From Stromatinia cepivora (lineage: Eukaryota > Ascomycota > Leotiomycetes > Helotiales > Sclerotiniaceae): a stretch of 64,000 nucleotides of DNA. A program made the translations under genes and the position numbers. The DNA lies in assembly GCA_014898415.1 (NCBI GenBank), contig RCTD01000016.1, forward strand, positions 496,001 to 560,000, written 5' to 3'. Under the pieces are notes generated by a model. That model ran no database searches, was not told where the DNA came from, and saw nothing but the letters and a program-made list of their open reading frames with translations. This document shows positions 32,439-43,761 of this stretch, piece after piece; the first letter of the stretch is position 1, and each line of letters starts with the position of its first letter.

Positions 32439-34599
32439 ATGGATGAGCTTCCTTCAGAAATCATTCTCAATATTACTTCCTGTGATTATGCTCCAATTTT
32501 CTTTCATAAATTGACAAATACTAACATTATTACTTCCATAGATCTAGAAGCTTCAGATATCGTCAAACTACAATTCGTTTCCAAACGATATCTAGAGCTT
32601 GGTCGCGATGATACTCTCTGGCGAGAACAATGTTTTATCCATTCTTCATTTCTCGACAAGCTTCGCAGACGTCAAGAATTAATATCTACCGAAACCGAAG
32701 ACGATTCCGGAATGCGCGAATTAGCCATAGCTCTCGCTACGAATAATGGAACCGGCGATTCGAGACTGCATAAATCTCGCCATGAAGCTCGAGACCTTAA
32801 AAGTAAAGCCAATGAGAGAATTAGGATATTGGCGAATTGGGATCCGAGTTATCCAACGGAGAAGGTTAAGTGGTATGATGAGTATATAGCGAGAAATGCG
32901 CCTATTTCAACTAGTTGGTTGCAGCAGCCTCGCCATCGCGAAAGTGCTAGTCGTGAACATTTGGAGGTGCGGGGAATGGCGTTATATACACCGAAGGGAG
33001 AAACGGGAGCTACTATGGTTGTTGCGTAAGTATTCTTGTTTATACTCCATATACTTGAGAATTGTACTGAATGCGATATCATAGACCTCTTGATGATGGT
33101 TCCATTTGTATTTGGGATATCGGAGCGAATGCGCCTAGAAAAGGCAGCATTGTTGCAAGAAGCCAGTCCGGGATTCTGGCGGAGAGTGGAAGTTCGCAGG
33201 ATCTTAAGGCAAGGTCAAAAATGATAAGTACAGGTGTCACAGAATGTATCAGTGTTGACAGTACTCTGAAGAAAGCCTATGTTGCTGTCCAAAGTGGTAT
33301 GTGATACTTCTACTCTCAGATATCATGATGCTCTGAAGCACTACATCTTTATTTACGCCCCTAATGTCCCTAGAAGTGCATAGATATCACTTTCACCTAG
33401 TATCCATAGTAATGACTGACAATGTTGCAGGTCTGGTTGAAGTTGATCTCGAGACCCTACAGACGGTAAACCATGGAGCATATCCATTTTCTATCACTGC
33501 TCTCTCTGAGGCAAAATATCCGACACCCCTCACTGTAGGAACCAATCTATCTCTCTATCTACATGATTCTCGTCAAAGAACAAAAATTGGATCGCCCAGC
33601 CAAAATGAACGACTTGATTCTTTCAAAGTCACATCTGGCTCTGCAGACAAGCCTTTTAGTTTTAAAAGCTTGCTGAACCCAGAGCCAAGCTCCGATTACG
33701 CTCACCTATATCAGCCCGGGCCACTAAGTATTGTGCATTTACCTAGTTCAGGTGATGAATGGAATGGCAATGGAGATATTTACGTTGCCGGTCGATTTCC
33801 TAGCATTCTAAATTATGACCGTAGAAATTTTCCCAAGCTTAGAGGAACTATTCATTCTGGTGCACGATTATCTCAAATTGCTGCGCTCCCATATCCCTTT
33901 GCATCGATGGAGAAGGACCTCGCCCGCCGGGGTGAACTTTCCATTGAGCAGGTATGGAAAGCTAAGACTAGACCAGGGAAAACCTTGATTGCCTGCGGTG
34001 AGTACAATAGTAAAGGCTCGTTGGAAATGTATGGTCTATGCCCTGACCCGGATCTTTCCAATATATCTTCCCAGTTTTCCGCCGGGCGGCTGCAAGACTC
34101 TACTATGAAGAATCGTCAAACATCATCCAGCTCAAAATTGTTATCTGTTGCCAATCATGGTACCCGCATTGTTGTTTCTGACGGAGGGGGTAACCTAAAG
34201 TGGTTCGAGAGGGATGGATTCACCGAGTCCCGAAGATGGAATATTGCTCATGGTTCTGTCGAAGCGCCAAGGGGCATATTTGGCACATTGGGTAACTCTT
34301 ACATGGATTCGGGATCTGGAGACATCGCGATCAAAATACAGACAACTAACTCTAGGCTTGACGAACGGCCCGTCAACGAGAATGATCTTGTTTTGTGGAC
34401 AGGGGACAAAATAGGGCTGTTAAATTTCTCCAGCAAACCTGGCTTCACAGCCGACACTTTTGAGAATACCCCCAAAACTGCCGAGGAGGCTCTTCAGGAA
34501 AAGGAAGAGCGTACCCATGCGGCAACTATGAGAAGAGCACTGGAAATGCAGGCGAATGAGGTCAGGTACGTGAGAGGTCTAGGGCTAGGATTTGTGTGA
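32439..34599 (+). CDS. F-box protein with WD40-like repeats
   Basis: Probable substrate receptor of an SCF ubiquitin ligase. Exons 32439-33025, 33085-33296 and 33431-34599 give 655 residues. The ATG at 32439 (MDELPSEIILNI) is chosen over an upstream TTG. Residues 2 to about 65 match an F-box: LPSEIILNI, a variable insert, IVKLQFVSKRYLELGRDDTLWREQCF. From about residue 185 come beta-propeller-like segments: PLDDGSICIWDI, YVAVQSGLVEVDLETLQTV, LTVGTNLSLYLHD, GDIYVAGRFPSILNYDRR, RIVVSDGGGNLKWFERDG and NDLVLWTGDKIGLL. A short helical Glu/Arg-rich tail ends the protein. The repeats are degenerate, so the blade number is uncertain. The substrate is unknown. Confidence 0.85.
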
Positions 34600-36555
34600 C
34601 ATCTTTAGCGGGTTACTTCCCAAACATGTCCTCAATATTGTTCACACTCCAGCTGGACATTTTGAGATGTAGTCAGGGTCAATGTTCCGTATATTCTTGC
34701 TGCACAGCAACGAAATGGGCACTGTACATACAGATTATTCGCGATGTTTAGACCATTTGATATGGTCAGGCGGTATCTCCCAGCACAACAGGGAATCCGT
34801 GATGCACCCTGTGATACGGGCCAAGTTCCCAGGGCCACATTTTGTGAAATGTTGACCACAGCTTTCAAAAGGCTCTAATTACTAAAAGGTGAAAGATTGG
34901 CAGTACTCGTATGCCGATCGGAGAATAAGGCTGTACGATTTCACGGAGTCCTTGTTTGACGGAACTCAATCTGCACTCCAAACGGTGAGATGAAGTTCAT
35001 AGTTATGAAGTAGGTGATATGGCGGGTCGCTGGGGTACTCCCTCAGTAGGTTTTATAGAATTGGATGTCAAGCATCTTTATCTTGGCATTACCATTGCAC
35101 GGAGTTTTCGAGGATTCTGGACCAGTGGAGACATCCTCGGACGAAGATCATGTATGTATGTTATGTATCTTATATTTTTCGGGTCATTTTAAAATGGGTT
35201 TGAATGGTAGCCTTGTTACTCGGATATGCGGTCATATAGGTCGCATACATTAGACTTATTGGTCTGTTGTGACTAGCCTAGCTTCTCTCGTACTTACATA
35301 TCCTTTTTAATAGGGCGGTACAACTTGGATTATCAACAAAAAGTTGATCCGAAATTCTGGATGGTGATGATAAAAATGAAATATTGTCTAGCATTTTGTG
35401 GTTTGGTAAAGTTCGGTTAGAAAGGTTTAGAAAAAATGTAAGATTGATTTTAGGCCTATCAGTTCAAACGAGGCGAACAATTCGGCAACCAAGATCAGAT
35501 TAAAGTTACATTATTATTAGCGTTCAGGATTCAGGAAATTGCTTGAATTAAGTCTTGGATTTTCTAGTATTACTGTACTGTACTGTACAAAGTACAAACT
35601 ACGAGTACGGTAAACTTGCTAACTTCTGAGTTCTAAGTAGGGGCCCCTGAGTACCTAGTAAGTAGTCTTAACATTTCTTAATACTTTGGTATACTGGTAT
35701 ACCATATGGAGTAGATATACGGAGTAGTAGAAATTACTCGAGTATACAGTCTACTGTATACTATATACTATATACTATATACTATATACTATATACTGCA
35801 CAACGAATCTTTTATGCAGCCGCTGCATCGTGCACATATTGATGAACACGGGCCAAGACGGTACTAGGTGCGTTTCATCGACCCTGTTAATGTTAATCCG
35901 TTAACTGTACAAAACGTATCTTTTTTGAATCTCACATGAGGCGAGGCGGTGTGTAACTCTTTAACTGCTCTACTTGGGGGGTTTCGGATCGCCCGTTGTC
36001 ACCGCACACGCAACACACGCACAGCACAGCACAGCACACACCCAGAAAACCCCAACTAAAAATTCACAACCTTGGAAAAAGAGTTTCCGCAAAATCCGTT
36101 CTATCATTAATCAACGATTCGCAAGTGAAAGAATCGTTGAGATTTAAAGGATTATGGTTGTTGGAACCCTTCTCCGCTTCTGACGTTTCTTCCCACTTAT
36201 CAATTGAGGTGTATGTAAACTTTTTGGCAAGCATATTCCCACATCATTGCAAAAAAGATATTCTCTCAGCCTCATGCGATTTGTTTTTGGGATAATAAAA
36301 TCACGAAAAAGCGAATCCATAGTGTCATTTCGTTTTCCTTATGTACTTCAAGAGTTCTGCATCTTGGCAGCGGTGACAGGGCTAATTCAATATTAACCCG
36401 AGTAAGCCTCACTGCACTGTGCATGCGTCGTGTGGCATATGCAGCTTCTCATAATAGTGTGAGCTTTGTCCAAAAATAATATACACCGGCTTACTTTCCA
36501 CTTCCTCCTAAGGTCACAAATTTTGTATTCCGTCCGTTTTTTTCCCTTATTCTTC
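34600..36555. other. Repeat-bearing intergenic region
   Basis: 2 kb without a supported gene. From about 35570 to 35800 it is dense in GTAC, TATAC and the 7-bp satellite annotated separately; short CACAG repeats lie at 36018-36040. A minus-strand frame at 34632-34868 is Cys-containing but lacks a signal peptide or known pattern. The region marks a change from conserved genes to the SprT-like pair. Confidence 0.5.
35752..35796. repeat. 7-bp tandem repeat (TATACTA)n
   Basis: About six consecutive copies of a TATACTA unit, embedded in a wider stretch of GTAC/TATAC-rich sequence (from about 35570). AT-rich and probably variable in copy number. Confidence 0.85.
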
Positions 36556-37671
36556 ATGGCTACTGCTTCTATCAAAAGAAGCGCAAGTACGGACGGTAAA
36601 AGGTCACACTCGGGGCACCGCTATGAAAAAGTTGCAGCCAAACTCCGAGATCCTCGTTTGCAGCGAGAACGATGTAGTCCTAGTGCTTCACAACTTCGAC
36701 CTCCTACACGACCAATTTTGCAATACCATCAACGAACACCCGCCGCAATGAAAACACCAATCCCATGTTTTCCCTCCCCGTCGCCGCCTGTTGATATCTA
36801 CGTCGCTCCGGTCATGGAACGAACACTTTCCGGACATTCGATCGTTTCCGATCACAATATTTCAATACCTACTCCTGCTATACACGACCATACAATTTTG
36901 AGCGACGACCAAGCTGCCTATCTCATTGAAGATCACTTCCGATACGATCCACCTTCAGATCATCGTTACCTGGAGGTCGAACTCCAAAATCTTCTCCTCA
37001 AAGCCCTTCTATCGCATCGTGCTATAGACCGCATCATCTACCTAGTCGATACAATATTCTTCCACAATTCCCTCCACAATCGCGTCCGTCTCTCCTGGTC
37101 CTCCCCCGAACAGCCTCGCTACTCATCTGAACTCATCGGCACCACTGCTCTCCGTCTAGCTTCTTTTGGTGGCTTTGAAACCCTAATTGTTTTATCTGAA
37201 CCCATTCTAAGAGATCCTAAATACGATAGGAGATTACTGTTAAGTGCTTTACTGCATGAATTAGTTCATTGTTATCTATTTGTGAAGTGTGGCTGGGGAG
37301 CTAAACAGATGGGTGGCCACACGGACGGGTTTCATCGGGTCGTGGGAGTTATTGATGCGTGGGTTGAGAGATGGATTGAGAGGGATTGGCTGAGGCTATG
37401 TAGTATGAGGGCGAATTTGGAGTTTTTCAGGGTGGATACGGAGGTTTGTGTACCGCTACGGCAAGGAATGGGCGAGGAGTGGAGGACCGACGGGTGGGGC
37501 GAGAATGGGAATAGGGAGGTTAGAGAGAGGGAGAGGACGTGGGGAACACATCACCATGGCCATCATCGCCATCCGGGATGCGGACAGAGTCCTGGACCGG
37601 GAACGGAACGCGGCATGAAGTGTGCTCATGATTTTACTCCATACGTTGGGGATGACGAGGGATTTCGATAA
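36556..37671 (+). CDS. SprT-like metalloprotease-type protein (first of a pair)
   Basis: Single-exon protein of 371 residues from the ATG at 36556 (MATASIKRSASTDGKRSHSG). Residues 1 to about 120 are basic and Ser/Pro-rich. The core contains LIEDHFRYDPPSDHRYLEVELQNLLLKALLSH, the strand-rich SELIGTTALRLASFGGFETLIVLSEPIL and LLLSALLHELVHCYLFV. HELVH near residue 233 is the HExxH zinc motif, and GGHTDGFHRVVGVID about 30 residues later supplies the third-ligand region, the usual SprT arrangement. The tail is His/Gly/Arg-rich (HHHGHHRHPGCG). SprT-family proteins include the DNA-protein crosslink protease Spartan, but this one lacks clear PIP or UBZ motifs. Substrate unknown. A second SprT-like gene faces it 1.2 kb downstream. 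Confidence 0.8.
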   Translation: MATASIKRSASTDGKRSHSGHRYEKVAAKLRDPRLQRERCSPSASQLRPPTRPILQYHQRTPAAMKTPIPCFPSPSPPVDIYVAPVMERTLSGHSIVSDHNISIPTPAIHDHTILSDDQAAYLIEDHFRYDPPSDHRYLEVELQNLLLKALLSHRAIDRIIYLVDTIFFHNSLHNRVRLSWSSPEQPRYSSELIGTTALRLASFGGFETLIVLSEPILRDPKYDRRLLLSALLHELVHCYLFVKCGWGAKQMGGHTDGFHRVVGVIDAWVERWIERDWLRLCSMRANLEFFRVDTEVCVPLRQGMGEEWRTDGWGENGNREVRERERTWGTHHHGHHRHPGCGQSPGPGTERGMKCAHDFTPYVGDDEGFR

Positions 37672-38897
37672 CGGATCTCGTTTTTCTGTGTGTGGGGGAA
37701 GTGGTGGCGATTCAGTGGTTTACGTTATTTCTCGACCATCTTTTACCCCAATTCGGGTTTTTCCTTTCTCATCATCTTCTGTACGGATCATCATCATATC
37801 GATTTTAGCGCGGCGAAAGGACTACCAATTAGCATCATCGGGTGCATTTAGAGGCGTTGGATGGATATGAATTACTTTTTTGGGGGTCTCTTTTTTTAAC
37901 GGGCGGAATGGCTTGGTTGAGTTATTTATGATATTGATATTTTTTGTATATGCTAAAAGTTAATGGTCAGGATGGGAGGAGGCATGGTTAAATGAAAGGA
38001 TGGAAGGAAGGGTAGAATGATGGGATGATGAATAAATGGCATATCATCATTTTTCGAATTTGATATAGGGAGGGAATACCTAGTGTGCATCTTGTATTGT
38101 ATATATTAAATATGTTTTCGTTTTTTAGAGTTCTGTTTAATTTTTGTTGTTACCTTGCTAGGTATTTATTGATAGAAATGACTAGGGAGGCAGGTAGTAG
38201 TTGATGAGGAAATTAAAACTTAATTATAGGATTGTATTTATACTCTCTTTATTCTTTATTTTTGCAGTATTATTTATATATTTACTTGGTTCTCTTGTTT
38301 GAGGCTTCTTGTTTGAGAGCTTCTTGTTTGAGAGCTTCTTCTTTGAAATATTGTGAGGGTTGGTTGGTAAATGTAACTTGGTGAGCACTTTTTTATGTTT
38401 GTGAGATTATTATTTCTTGTTTGAAATATAGGGATGGGACTGCTGAGTTGTTTTGTTGTTTCTTTTATATTTGTTAGTTACCTCGATGAGATGAGTAGAC
38501 AACCAAGCTCTATCCCTCTTCATCACAAACATCACCTTGAATTCTGATGTGAGAAGTGTGCTCCTCTTTTGCTCACAGTTTAATTCTGAGTTAAGTAAGT
38601 ATATATTAGAGTGTAGGTAGAGTCTTGTCCTTTATGAATGGGGTGGGTGTGTATTCATTCCATGTTTGAGGAACACTAGATATTGGGATATTGGGACATA
38701 AAACTCACTTTGAGGTTGAGTATGGAGTTTCCTGTTAAATTGTTACTTCGGTTCACTTCGGTTCACTTCACTTCACTTCACATTATATCACAGACACAAC
38801 AATAAGTCTTACCAAATCCAATCAAACAATTAAAAATTAAACATCTAGCACCTACCACTTAGCACCTAGCATCTAGCATCTAGCACCCACCAACCCC
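37672..38897. other. Convergent region between the two SprT-like genes
   Basis: 1.2 kb, AT-rich on the left. Short tandem runs are visible: a TTGTTTGAGAGCTTC-type unit at about 38297-38345, (GG)TTCACTTC units at about 38753-38782, and TAGCACC/TAGCATC units at about 38845-38886. No gene. Confidence 0.6.
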
Positions 38898-40481
38898 CTA
38901 ATAACACCTCAACTCATAAACCTCCTCCGCCACCCCCCACAAGTCCCAAAAATTCTCCAAATCCAAAACCTTCACATCAGCCGTCCTCTTCCTCATCCCC
39001 AACCTCTTCCTCCTCCTCCTCCCATTCACCCCACCCACATCCACATTCTCCCCATCATAAGTTCTGCTCTCCGTATCCTCATACCTACGTTTTCTAACCT
39101 CTAGCGCTGTCTTATATTTCGCTGCGTTGGCGTTGGTGGAAGGAATATGTGTATTGGGATTGGTGGTTTGATGGATATATGGGTATCCCTTTAATGGTTT
39201 CTTGAGATATTTTTTGGTGGTGAGACTGGGTTTCGTGTTTTTGTTGGAGAAGTGTGTGCGGCGGTGTAGGAGGAAGTTGGGGCAGGGTGGAGGTGGAGGT
39301 GGAGGTGGAGGTGGAGGTGGAGGAGATGCAGCTGCCGGAGTCGGATCGTCTGGTTGAGGGGTTGGTTTAGGGATGTGTTTACGAATTGGTTTAGCGAGAC
39401 GTTTAAATATTTTCCAATTCGCGCGTATACTTTTCTTTCGCAAATCTTGAAGAATAGCAATCCTAGCATCCTTTAATAATTTCGTTTTCCTCGCTTCTCT
39501 AACCGGTCTTTCCCTTTCTAATTTCTCCCTCTCTTCCTCCTCTTTCCGTTCCCTCTTCAACCTCTCCCCGTCCAATTTCTCCAACCTCTCATCCCTCTCC
39601 CTCTCAATCTTTTTCTTCTCCTCCAACTCCTCAAGAAAAACCTGCGCGAACCAATCCATCTCCCTATCCACCGTCTCCCTATCCATTCCCATATGTTCCA
39701 AATCTACATACCAAATCTCCTTATCCGCAACCACCAATTCGAGTCCCAGCGCTTCTTCCCTCCCTAATCTAATATCCATTCTGAGTCCCTGTCGTACATA
39801 TCTCTCGATACTGCGCGCTGCTCTCTGCCAGTGAAGTCCATGCCCCGTTACACCACTTTCTTCGAATTCGAGTGCCTTTCTCCGACATGCGACGTTACAT
39901 TTACAAACATAGATACTAAAAAATGCATGGATCATTTCATGCAACAAGGTCCCTAGATAATTCTTAAGGAGAATCACTGATTCGGCTTCGTTTTTCGGGG
40001 CAGGGTGTCGTATAAATACACTAATATGACATCTCACATTATGTCTCGTCGTATTTTTTTCGCTCCTCTTATCAACCGTGGTTCCTAACACAAATCGTTC
40101 CTTTTGGTCTGCATTTGCTTCTTCGAGTTTCATGGTACACCTAAGAGTATTTAGAGCGCCTCCAAAAATCATGCTGTTGAAGTAAGAGAAATAGAGGTCT
40201 AGGAGATCTTGTTCAGTCTTACCTTTTAACCAGGGACTTTTGATGATGTTTTTTAGATCGGAGAGGTTGGATCTATTCCAATTTTGTTTGATTTTGTGGA
40301 AGGGATCGTGCGGGGGATGACCGGTGGCTCCTTGCAGTATGTTGGCTATGTTATCGGTGATTAGGTCGGCGGCTTGGGAGTAGGTGCAGCAGAGGGGCTG
40401 GAGGGGAATGTGGGCGCGGTCGCCGGCCCAGAGTATTCGACGGGCTGCGTAGGGGTTGAGATGACAGTCGTGGATCGTCAT
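38898..40481 (-). CDS. SprT-like metalloprotease-type protein with coiled coil and poly-Pro (second of a pair)
   Basis: Single-exon protein of 527 residues starting at the ATG at 40481 (MTIHDCHLNPYAARRIL). Residues 90 to 250 form the SprT-like core: LLDLYFSYFNSMIFGGAL (the strand and helix that open SprT domains), ISVFIRHP, and LLHEMIHAFFSIY with HEMIH at about 181-185. GVTGHGLHWQRAARSIE follows with the third-ligand His. Residues about 270-345 are a strongly charged Glu/Arg/Lys coiled coil. A run of more than ten Pro near residue 395 is encoded by a GGTGGA repeat at about 39286-39323. The C-terminal end is basic with the cluster RRRRKRLGMRKR, a probable nuclear signal, and ends DLENFWDLWGVAEEVYEL. 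Function and substrate are unknown; its core is related to the converging neighbour. Confidence 0.8.
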   Translation of the reverse strand: MTIHDCHLNPYAARRILWAGDRAHIPLQPLCCTYSQAADLITDNIANILQGATGHPPHDPFHKIKQNWNRSNLSDLKNIIKSPWLKGKTEQDLLDLYFSYFNSMIFGGALNTLRCTMKLEEANADQKERFVLGTTVDKRSEKNTTRHNVRCHISVFIRHPAPKNEAESVILLKNYLGTLLHEMIHAFFSIYVCKCNVACRRKALEFEESGVTGHGLHWQRAARSIERYVRQGLRMDIRLGREEALGLELVVADKEIWYVDLEHMGMDRETVDREMDWFAQVFLEELEEKKKIERERDERLEKLDGERLKRERKEEEEREKLERERPVREARKTKLLKDARIAILQDLRKKSIRANWKIFKRLAKPIRKHIPKPTPQPDDPTPAAASPPPPPPPPPPPPPCPNFLLHRRTHFSNKNTKPSLTTKKYLKKPLKGYPYIHQTTNPNTHIPSTNANAAKYKTALEVRKRRYEDTESRTYDGENVDVGGVNGRRRRKRLGMRKRTADVKVLDLENFWDLWGVAEEVYELRCY

Positions 40482-41585
40482 TGTGAGGAGAGGGAAGGAA
40501 AATTAACTTACTGTTTTTGAAATAAATGTATAGCAACTTTGGGCCTGCCCAATGTCGTATATGAGAATAGAAGGCGTGTTATTGACCTGATAACTGTATA
40601 TGTAAAGGAGCTACGAATGAGCGTCTCTTTGAATGTTGCTTGAAATAATGACGACCGGCGTCTTGAATATAAAATGGTTCTGCTTAGAATAAATGCAATA
40701 ATAATAGTATTAAAATGGTGCAGAAAAGAGAAAATTGGCAAGCAAAAATATTTATGAAAATACGTGAGGAAGAAGTAGACAATGGGATTGTCGATGGATA
40801 TATGTTGAAGGAAACAAAGACGTTTTATTATTGAAAGAGGTGGCATTGAGGTTAGTCGGTGTTCAAAGAATATGTTGATGCTATACATAGAGTTCATTGT
40901 GATCAATATTTTGATAACAAAGAAGGGCGATGCTCCTTTGATATGAATAAAGAAGAATACAATCAGACGCCCAATTTTGACTTTTTGTCCCTACTATCCA
41001 ATCAAAGGCCCTGGGTATTCTACGAGTACCTCCCACGAATACTTTTGTATGCATTGAAGCAGCCAGCTGATACCCACCAAACTGTTGATCATCCTATTGT
41101 CATCAAGGGAATGGGGGAGTAAGGAAGTGGGAGTTTAGCAGAGCGGATGTTAACATTTTGCATATTGAACATCCTACTAGTATACAATTTAATAGTATTA
41201 AAAGTAGGAGAAATAAGGGTAAAAGATGTACAAGCCCCTTGGCCATTACCATCTTGACTTCAAGGAAGAAACGCAAAATCTTGGATAAAGTTCACCATGA
41301 CATGGTTAATCATGGCAAGTAACGATTTTATATCCCATCAAACACACACATACACACACACATCTCCGCAACCAGACGCAAAAATTGGATTCCGAAGGCT
41401 TATTTCATTTTCTCAATCTACTTAACCCCTATTTTCATAGGACAAAAGCAGGATATCACATCACGATCTTGCCAACGCCAAAATAACATGACCATGCTCA
41501 ATATATTTCGAATGTGCAATCAATCAATGTTTGTATTGTCTCATCCACTGCTTGAATCCATTATCTAACCCCGCTGTTCAAACAT
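40482..41585. other. Intergenic region between the SprT-like gene and eL38
   Basis: 1.1 kb. Small frames on both strands lack recognisable features. A CA-rich stretch lies at about 41342-41362. No gene supported. Confidence 0.5.
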
Positions 41586-42175
41586 TTATGCGATTCTCTT
41601 TCCCTTTTGGTTCTTCTTTGGGGTATCGGCGATGGTGAGGTCTAAAGCTTGTGTTAGTAGTGTCTTGACTCGAAATGAGGGGAAATCATACTGGGTGGAA
41701 GACTTTGCTTCAACTTCTCGGCCTTCTCCAAATCTTTAAGGACAAGGGTGTACAAGTACTTTTGGCATCTGACCTTGATCTTGATGGAGCTGGTCTTTCC
41801 GACATTCTTCTTTATGCGGGCAGCTATTGTGTACTATGTTAGTCCTTCTGTAGTTTCGTGGATCGCGCCATCCCATCTCGCAAGTTCATCCGTTCTTTAA
41901 TTGCCCATTTTCAAATGCCGATGAAACTTTTCCGTATTCGATATCAAAGATAATTTGTGTAACGCCATGTTAGAATAGAAAGATAAAAACATACAGGAAG
42001 CATCCTTGCGTCTGCAAATCTCCAAGAACTGTTTAATTCAATATTAGCCTCTATTTCCAACTCGAACCCAAAGTCCTTTCCATTATCCATTTCTCATTCC
42101 TCATTCTCCATTCCCACAACCCAGTTCATGAAGGATATAACTCACGGATTTGATGTCGGTGATTTCGCGAGGCAT
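41586..42175 (-). CDS. RPL38: 60S ribosomal protein eL38
   Basis: Small ribosomal protein recovered by joining four exons: 42175-42146, 42028-41995, 41823-41692 and 41647-41586, giving 85 residues. It starts [19 protein letters not shown], continues ARIKKNV, then [29 protein letters not shown], and ends [15 protein letters not shown]. All are standard eL38 blocks, and the length is close to the family's 70-85. No long ORF marks this gene because the exons are 30-132 nt; the donors (GTGAGT, GTATGT, GTATG) and acceptors (ACAG, ATAG, CAAG) keep the frame. The extra four or five residues before the conserved DTPKK block are slightly long; the last donor could be shifted by a few bases. Confidence 0.94.
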
Positions 42176-42593
42176 TTTGACGGATTGATTAGTCGAAAAT
42201 TGGTGAAATAATCGGGAATTGATGACAGGAATCGAAACTTCGTGATATTGAGGTTGTTGATGTGGAAATTCGAGATTGTGTGGGTATTAGTAAGCTAACT
42301 CGGTTATGATTGTATGGAAGGGTTTTTTATTGATAAGATGTGCATGGGCCAATGGATGTGGCGTTGGCTGTCGTACTATTAAGGGCGGCTATGTGGCTGA
42401 GGGGAGGACAGGTTTCTGATATTTAGGCAAGCACATCTCTGTGAATAATTATCTATTTAAAGTCCCTTACAGAAGGTCGGATTTTAAATTTAGATTTATT
42501 CTACATACACTGAATTCAAAAGTTGTGTTGGAGAAGAAAAGACTCTTGAAAGTACTCAACACCTTATCAAGTAACGCCACCCTCTTATCAAGG

Positions 42594-43034
42594 ATGCCTA
42601 CTCCTCTAGATAGAGCTCTAAGCTCCAAAGTAAGTTTCTTCACCACCAACTCAAAGCATCCCACTAAGACATCTATAGAACGCAGTATTAGCTTTCACAG
42701 GAATTGTGACTGCAGCCGCAGCATGGTCCATTTGGGGTACCGACATGTTTCCAAAGGAAGAAGATCCTACCGGTGGTATGCATAACCCAGTTATCAGCTG
42801 ATGGTTTGATACTAATTCGCAATAGATCCAGCAACATGGTCAAGAGAAGAATTACGAAGATGGTTGGCAGCTGTTAGTACCCTTGGAGCTATTCTCTTCA
42901 TTTGCTTCAAATATGTCACTAGTAGAAATTAACCATTTCCTGTATAGAGAGATCTTCATCCACAAAGCAAAGACACCAAGGAGCAGTTATTGGAGAGGGT
43001 AAAGGCAAACTTACGAGTGCCAAGAAAGTCATGA
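42594..43034 (+). CDS. Membrane-anchored microprotein with one Ish1-type motif
   Basis: Four short exons (42594-42629, 42679-42775, 42826-42872, 42948-43034) give an 88-residue protein. It begins MPTPLDRALSSKNAVLAF and has one hydrophobic segment at about residues 13-32 (NAVLAFTGIVTAAAAWSIWG). The region TWSREELRRWLAARDLHPQ followed by TKEQLLERVKANL matches the helix-turn-helix pattern of the Ish1/SAP-like repeats, known from fungal nuclear-envelope proteins such as S. pombe Ish1 and yeast Msc1. Those proteins have several repeats; this one has only one. All four exons join in phase with good splice signals, which argues strongly for a real gene. Possible location is the nuclear envelope/ER or mitochondria; the sequence does not decide. 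Confidence 0.82.
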
Positions 43035-43761
43035 AGTCACGTTAGTTATGGGTCTATTGTGGCATGGGAATAGGATAGGTCGGAGTCAGTACTTCAGATC
43101 CTGATCCTACGTTTATGATTAGTTCTGGCAGGGAAGGCGTTAGGTCACTTGTGTTTAGCATGCATTGATATTAATGAATTGTCCTAAACAACAGCTTTGC
43201 CTTGTTATTTCAGTTTCCCCTAAGATCTCATGAAATCTCGCCGTGCAGATTAGCCTTTCTATTCTCAATTTCTCGTCGCCCGATATCCCAATGCTGACAC
43301 CATGAAAAGAAAGGTATCAATTCCGCCAGAAGGCACGCTCTAAAAATGATGAATGCTGTACCATATGCAGCCCACATGAAAATAAGGTCAAAGAAAAAAG
43401 TAAAGAGTAGCAATAAACATCGTTCAGTAAACTTGCGATACGGCGTAAGCATGCTAGGATGTTTCCCCCCTTCCCTCATAACTGTCGAAGACGATGGTTT
43501 TCCTAGTTATCAAATGATGGCTTCATCTGCAGAGAGAAGATTGCTGATATGGTGAAAAATTAGGAATGGACCAAGGAGCATGCAATAATAAACTCCTTCG
43601 AAGTTCGCAGAGTAAACAATAGAGCAAATGTGTGCGAAAACGTGGTGTATCAAGGAGTGGTGATGTGATAACAAGTCATTCCTGAATACGGGAGATATGG
43701 TTGATGCAGAAGACGGTGCAATCCGGCCTTCCGTCATAAGCTCTCAATTGGCAGTTTATTT
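43035..43761. other. Intergenic region
   Basis: Contains an 83-codon minus-strand frame at 43228-43479 with a hydrophobic core but no other support. It may be fortuitous, so no gene is called. Confidence 0.4.

Noticed and set aside
34632..34868. 78-codon Cys-containing minus-strand frame, considered as a small secreted protein
   Set aside because: Starts at a weak site, lacks a signal peptide and any hydrophobin or lectin Cys spacing.
43228..43479. 83-codon hydrophobic minus-strand frame
   Set aside because: No homology recognised, no promoter or splice support; hydrophobic short frames arise readily from AT-rich DNA.
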